Origin: Actinomycetospora sp.
GTDB taxonomy: Bacteria; Actinomycetota; Actinomycetes; Mycobacteriales; Pseudonocardiaceae
Reading direction: 5' to 3'
DNA length: 44,612 nucleotides
NCBI GenBank assembly: GCA_029266415.1
Contig: JAQSWW010000006.1
Location: 1 to 44,612, forward strand
The notes beneath the pieces were generated by a model. It ran no database searches and was not told the origin of the DNA. It saw nothing but the letters and a program-made list of their open reading frames with translations. The position numbers and the translations under genes are program-made. Positions 42,922 through 44,612 of the stretch are shown in pieces (position 1 is the stretch's first letter; each line of letters opens with the position of its first letter).

Positions 42922-43953
42922 TCAGGGCTTGACGAGCACCTTGAGGGCCTCGCGGTCGTTCATCGCGCGGTAGCCGTCCGGGGTCTCGTCGAGGGGGATC
43001 GTCCGGTCGAACACCTTGCCCGGCTCGATCTTCCCGTCCATGACGTCGGGCAGCAGCTCGTGCATGTTCGCCTGGGTCGGGGCGATGCCGCCGGCGACCG
43101 TCACGTTCTTCATGAACTTCTGCGCCAGGTTGGGCAGCGAGCCGCTCTGCGGGACGCCGACGATGCCGACGTGGCCGCCCGGCTTGGTCAGGTTGATCGC
43201 CGAGGTCAGCGACTGCTCGTAGCCCACGGCCTCGATGGCGGAGTGGACGCCGTCGGTGCCGAGGATGTCGCGCACCTGCTGCTCGCCCTCCTCGCCGCGC
43301 TCGGAGACGACGTCGGTGGCGCCGAACTCGCTGCCGAGGTCGGTGCGGTCCTTGTGCCGGCCCATGAGCACGATGCGCTCGGCGCCGAGCCGCTTGGCGG
43401 CCAGCACCGCGAGCAGGCCGACGGCGCCGTCGCCGATCACCACAACGTCCTTACCCGGGCCGACCTGCGCCGACACCGCGGCGTGGTGGCCGGTGCCGAA
43501 GACGTCGGAGAGTGTCAGCAGGCTCGGCATCAGCGCCGAGTCCTGCGAGACGTCGAGCTTCATCAGCGACGCGTCGGCGAACGGGATGCGCGCTGCCTCG
43601 CCCTGGCCGCCGTCGGTCTCGGCGCCCCAGGCGTTCCCGTTGGGACACGCGCTGGTCAGGCCGGCCCGGCAGTACTCGCAGGTGCCGTCGGCGTAGAAGA
43701 ACGGGGCGACGACCACGTCGCCCTTCTGGACGCGGCTCACGTCCGCGCCGGTCTCCTCGACCACGCCGAGGAACTCGTGGCCGATGCGGTCGCCCTGCTC
43801 GGTCTGCTCGCGGCTCTTGTACGGCCACAGGTCGCTACCGCAGATGCACGCGTGCGTGATGCGCACGATCGCGTCGGTGGCGTTCTGCAGCGCCGGGTCG
43901 GGGACCTCCTCCACCCGGATGTCGCCTGCTCCGTAGATCAACGTCGCCTTCAC
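42922..43953 (-). CDS. Zinc-dependent alcohol dehydrogenase (MDR family)
   Basis: The 343-residue protein has the catalytic zinc ligands Cys38 (CICGSDLWPY) and His59-Glu60 (RIGHE), and a structural zinc site DGTCEYCRAGLTSAC with Cys92, Cys95, Cys103 and an Asp in place of the first Cys, as in one branch of the family. VVVIGDGAVGLLAVLAAKRLGAERIVLMGRHKDRTDLG is the NAD(P) Rossmann motif; the Arg pair after Gly suggests NADP is possible. The substrate is not evident; relatives act on glutathione- or mycothiol-linked aldehydes or on diols. GTG 43953 has GGAGGG about 7 nt upstream. Confidence 0.93.
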   Translation of the reverse strand: MKATLIYGAGDIRVEEVPDPALQNATDAIVRITHACICGSDLWPYKSREQTEQGDRIGHEFLGVVEETGADVSRVQKGDVVVAPFFYADGTCEYCRAGLTSACPNGNAWGAETDGGQGEAARIPFADASLMKLDVSQDSALMPSLLTLSDVFGTGHHAAVSAQVGPGKDVVVIGDGAVGLLAVLAAKRLGAERIVLMGRHKDRTDLGSEFGATDVVSERGEEGEQQVRDILGTDGVHSAIEAVGYEQSLTSAINLTKPGGHVGIVGVPQSGSLPNLAQKFMKNVTVAGGIAPTQANMHELLPDVMDGKIEPGKVFDRTIPLDETPDGYRAMNDREALKVLVKP

Positions 43954-44121
43954 GGCGTTCCCTCCTCGGGGTGGGTTCGGTTGCGGGCTACCCGTCGCCC
44001 CCGGGCCCATGCGGGGCCGTGCACACGTCACGTCCGGACGGGTCGCGGGGCGGGGGGTGGCGCCGAACCCGGTGGCCGGCGTTGTGTACTGTTTCCCGAC
44101 GGAGGCCCCAGGGGGACCTCG

Positions 44122-44211
44122 GGAGGCTTCGCCTAGTCTGGTCTATGGCGCCGCACTGCTAATGCGGTTGGGAGTTCGGCTCCCTCCCGGGTTCAAATCC
44201 CGGAGCCTCCG
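44122..44211 (+). tRNA. tRNA-Ser (anticodon GCU)
   Basis: A 90-nt serine tRNA with a long variable arm. The acceptor GGAGGCT pairs with AGCCTCC, the anticodon loop is CTGCTAA with GCT, and the T arm CCCGGGTTCAAATCCCGG is standard. The discriminator base is G. A tRNA-Arg follows 45 nt later, probably on the same transcript. Confidence 0.95.
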
Positions 44212-44256
44212 CGGCTGCGGATCGGACGGGTCCGGGGCTACGACAACCACAGACAT

Positions 44257-44329
44257 GCGCCCGTAGCTCAACGGATAGAGCATCTGACTACGGATCAGAA
44301 GGTTAGGGGTTCGAATCCCTTCGGGCGCG
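44257..44329 (+). tRNA. tRNA-Arg (anticodon ACG)
   Basis: A 73-nt tRNA with acceptor GCGCCCG paired to CGGGCGC, D arm TAGCTCAACGGATAGAGCA, anticodon loop CTACGGA with ACG, and T arm AGGGGTTCGAATCCCTT. The A of the anticodon is normally made into inosine by TadA, so it would read CGU, CGC and CGA. CCA is not encoded. Confidence 0.95.
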
Positions 44330-44349
44330 CGCCGGTCGAGGCAGCTCAG

Positions 44350-44383
44350 AGGGGTCGCAGCAGCGCTGCGGCCCCTTTGTTTT
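44350..44383 (+). terminator. Intrinsic terminator after the tRNA pair
   Basis: AGGGG-T-CGCAGC (44350-44361) pairs with GCTGCG-G-CCCCT (44365-44376) around a 3-nt loop, directly followed by TTTGTTTT. It is the only hairpin in the window with a real U-rich tail. Confidence 0.9.
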
Positions 44384-44486
44384 GCCGAGGAGTCGATCGC
44401 AAGCGCCCGGAACGTCGCGTTCGACCGCTTCCTCGCGAGATGTCCCGACGGCACGATGGGCACCCTGTTCACACTCAGGGGTGTTC

Positions 44487-44612
44487 ATGGACTCCGCGCT
44501 GACCACCGTCGGTCTGCCTGCCGCTCTCGCGGTCGTGATGCTGGGGCTCGGGCTGTCGCTGACCATCGGCGACTTCGGCCGCGTGGCGCGACGGCCGGTG
44601 GCGGTCGTGGCG
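44487..44612 (+). CDS. Bile acid:sodium symporter-family protein, N-terminal part (cut by window edge)
   Basis: ATG 44487 has AGGGG 6 nt upstream and opens a hydrophobic protein. The visible 42 residues include LAVVMLGLGLSLTIGDFGRVARRPVAV, which matches the first helix and loop of the BASS transporter family (the MLGLGLTxxxxDFxRVxRRP pattern). These carry organic anions with sodium. The rest lies outside the window. Confidence 0.75.
   Translation, partial: MDSALTTVGLPAALAVVMLGLGLSLTIGDFGRVARRPVAVVA

Overview
The window comes from a very GC-rich actinobacterium with a galactofuranose/arabinose cell wall. The set glf, glfT1, glfT2, dprE1, dprE2, three Emb-type arabinosyltransferases, a GtrA protein and a Wzm/Wzt exporter is the arabinogalactan toolkit of Mycobacteriales and Pseudonocardiales. 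No mycolic-acid genes are visible here. I infer a member of the Pseudonocardiaceae (Pseudonocardia or Actinomycetospora type) with moderate confidence. GTG starts, 4-nt GTGA stop/start overlaps and apparently leaderless promoters are common.

Layout. 1-3 kb: a membrane-anchored protein (cut by the left edge), an APC amino-acid permease and a membrane-tethered esterase in an overlapping operon. 3-7.3 kb: an SRPBCC protein, UDP-galactopyranose mutase (glf), a small His-rich lipoprotein and the galactan polymerase glfT2. 7.3-15.6 kb is a mixed stretch: a DinB protein, a Ser/Gly/Asp-rich membrane protein, an Atg22-like MFS transporter, two tandem chaplin-like secreted proteins, mscL, a GNAT remnant, an acyltransferase-3 protein, a histidine phosphatase and a class II aldolase. 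15.6-31 kb is the cell-wall core, mostly on the minus strand: emb, emb, dprE1, dprE2 as one operon; a divergent gtrA; a third, longer emb; then wzm-wzt-glfT1 as an overlapping operon. 31-34.5 kb: bpa (proteasome activator), a desulfurase-fold protein without the PLP lysine, a quinone oxidoreductase and a divergent MarR regulator. This block matches the order I remember around Rv3777-Rv3783 of M. tuberculosis. 34.5-44.6 kb: tRNA-Ser(UGA), a GAF-ANTAR regulator, an epoxide-hydrolase-like enzyme, two DUF1990-like proteins, an acyltransferase remnant, a HisC-type aminotransferase, a dienelactone-hydrolase-like protein, an MprF-like protein, a Zn alcohol dehydrogenase, tRNA-Ser(GCU), tRNA-Arg(ACG), a strong terminator and the start of a bile-acid/sodium symporter-family gene.

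How the genes work together. Glf makes UDP-galactofuranose. GlfT1 starts and GlfT2 extends the galactan on the lipid carrier, and Wzm/Wzt probably exports it. DprE1/DprE2 epimerise decaprenyl-phosphoryl ribose to the arabinose donor, which the Emb proteins add outside the membrane.

The most unusual signal is a 47-nt two-hairpin repeat present three times. Each copy has the same orientation as the gene it follows and sits 19-21 nt after that gene's stop codon (gtrA, the third emb and the MprF-like gene). A second pattern is a -10-like TANNNT box placed 6-8 nt before the start codon of at least ten genes and 7 nt before a tRNA, which points to leaderless transcription.
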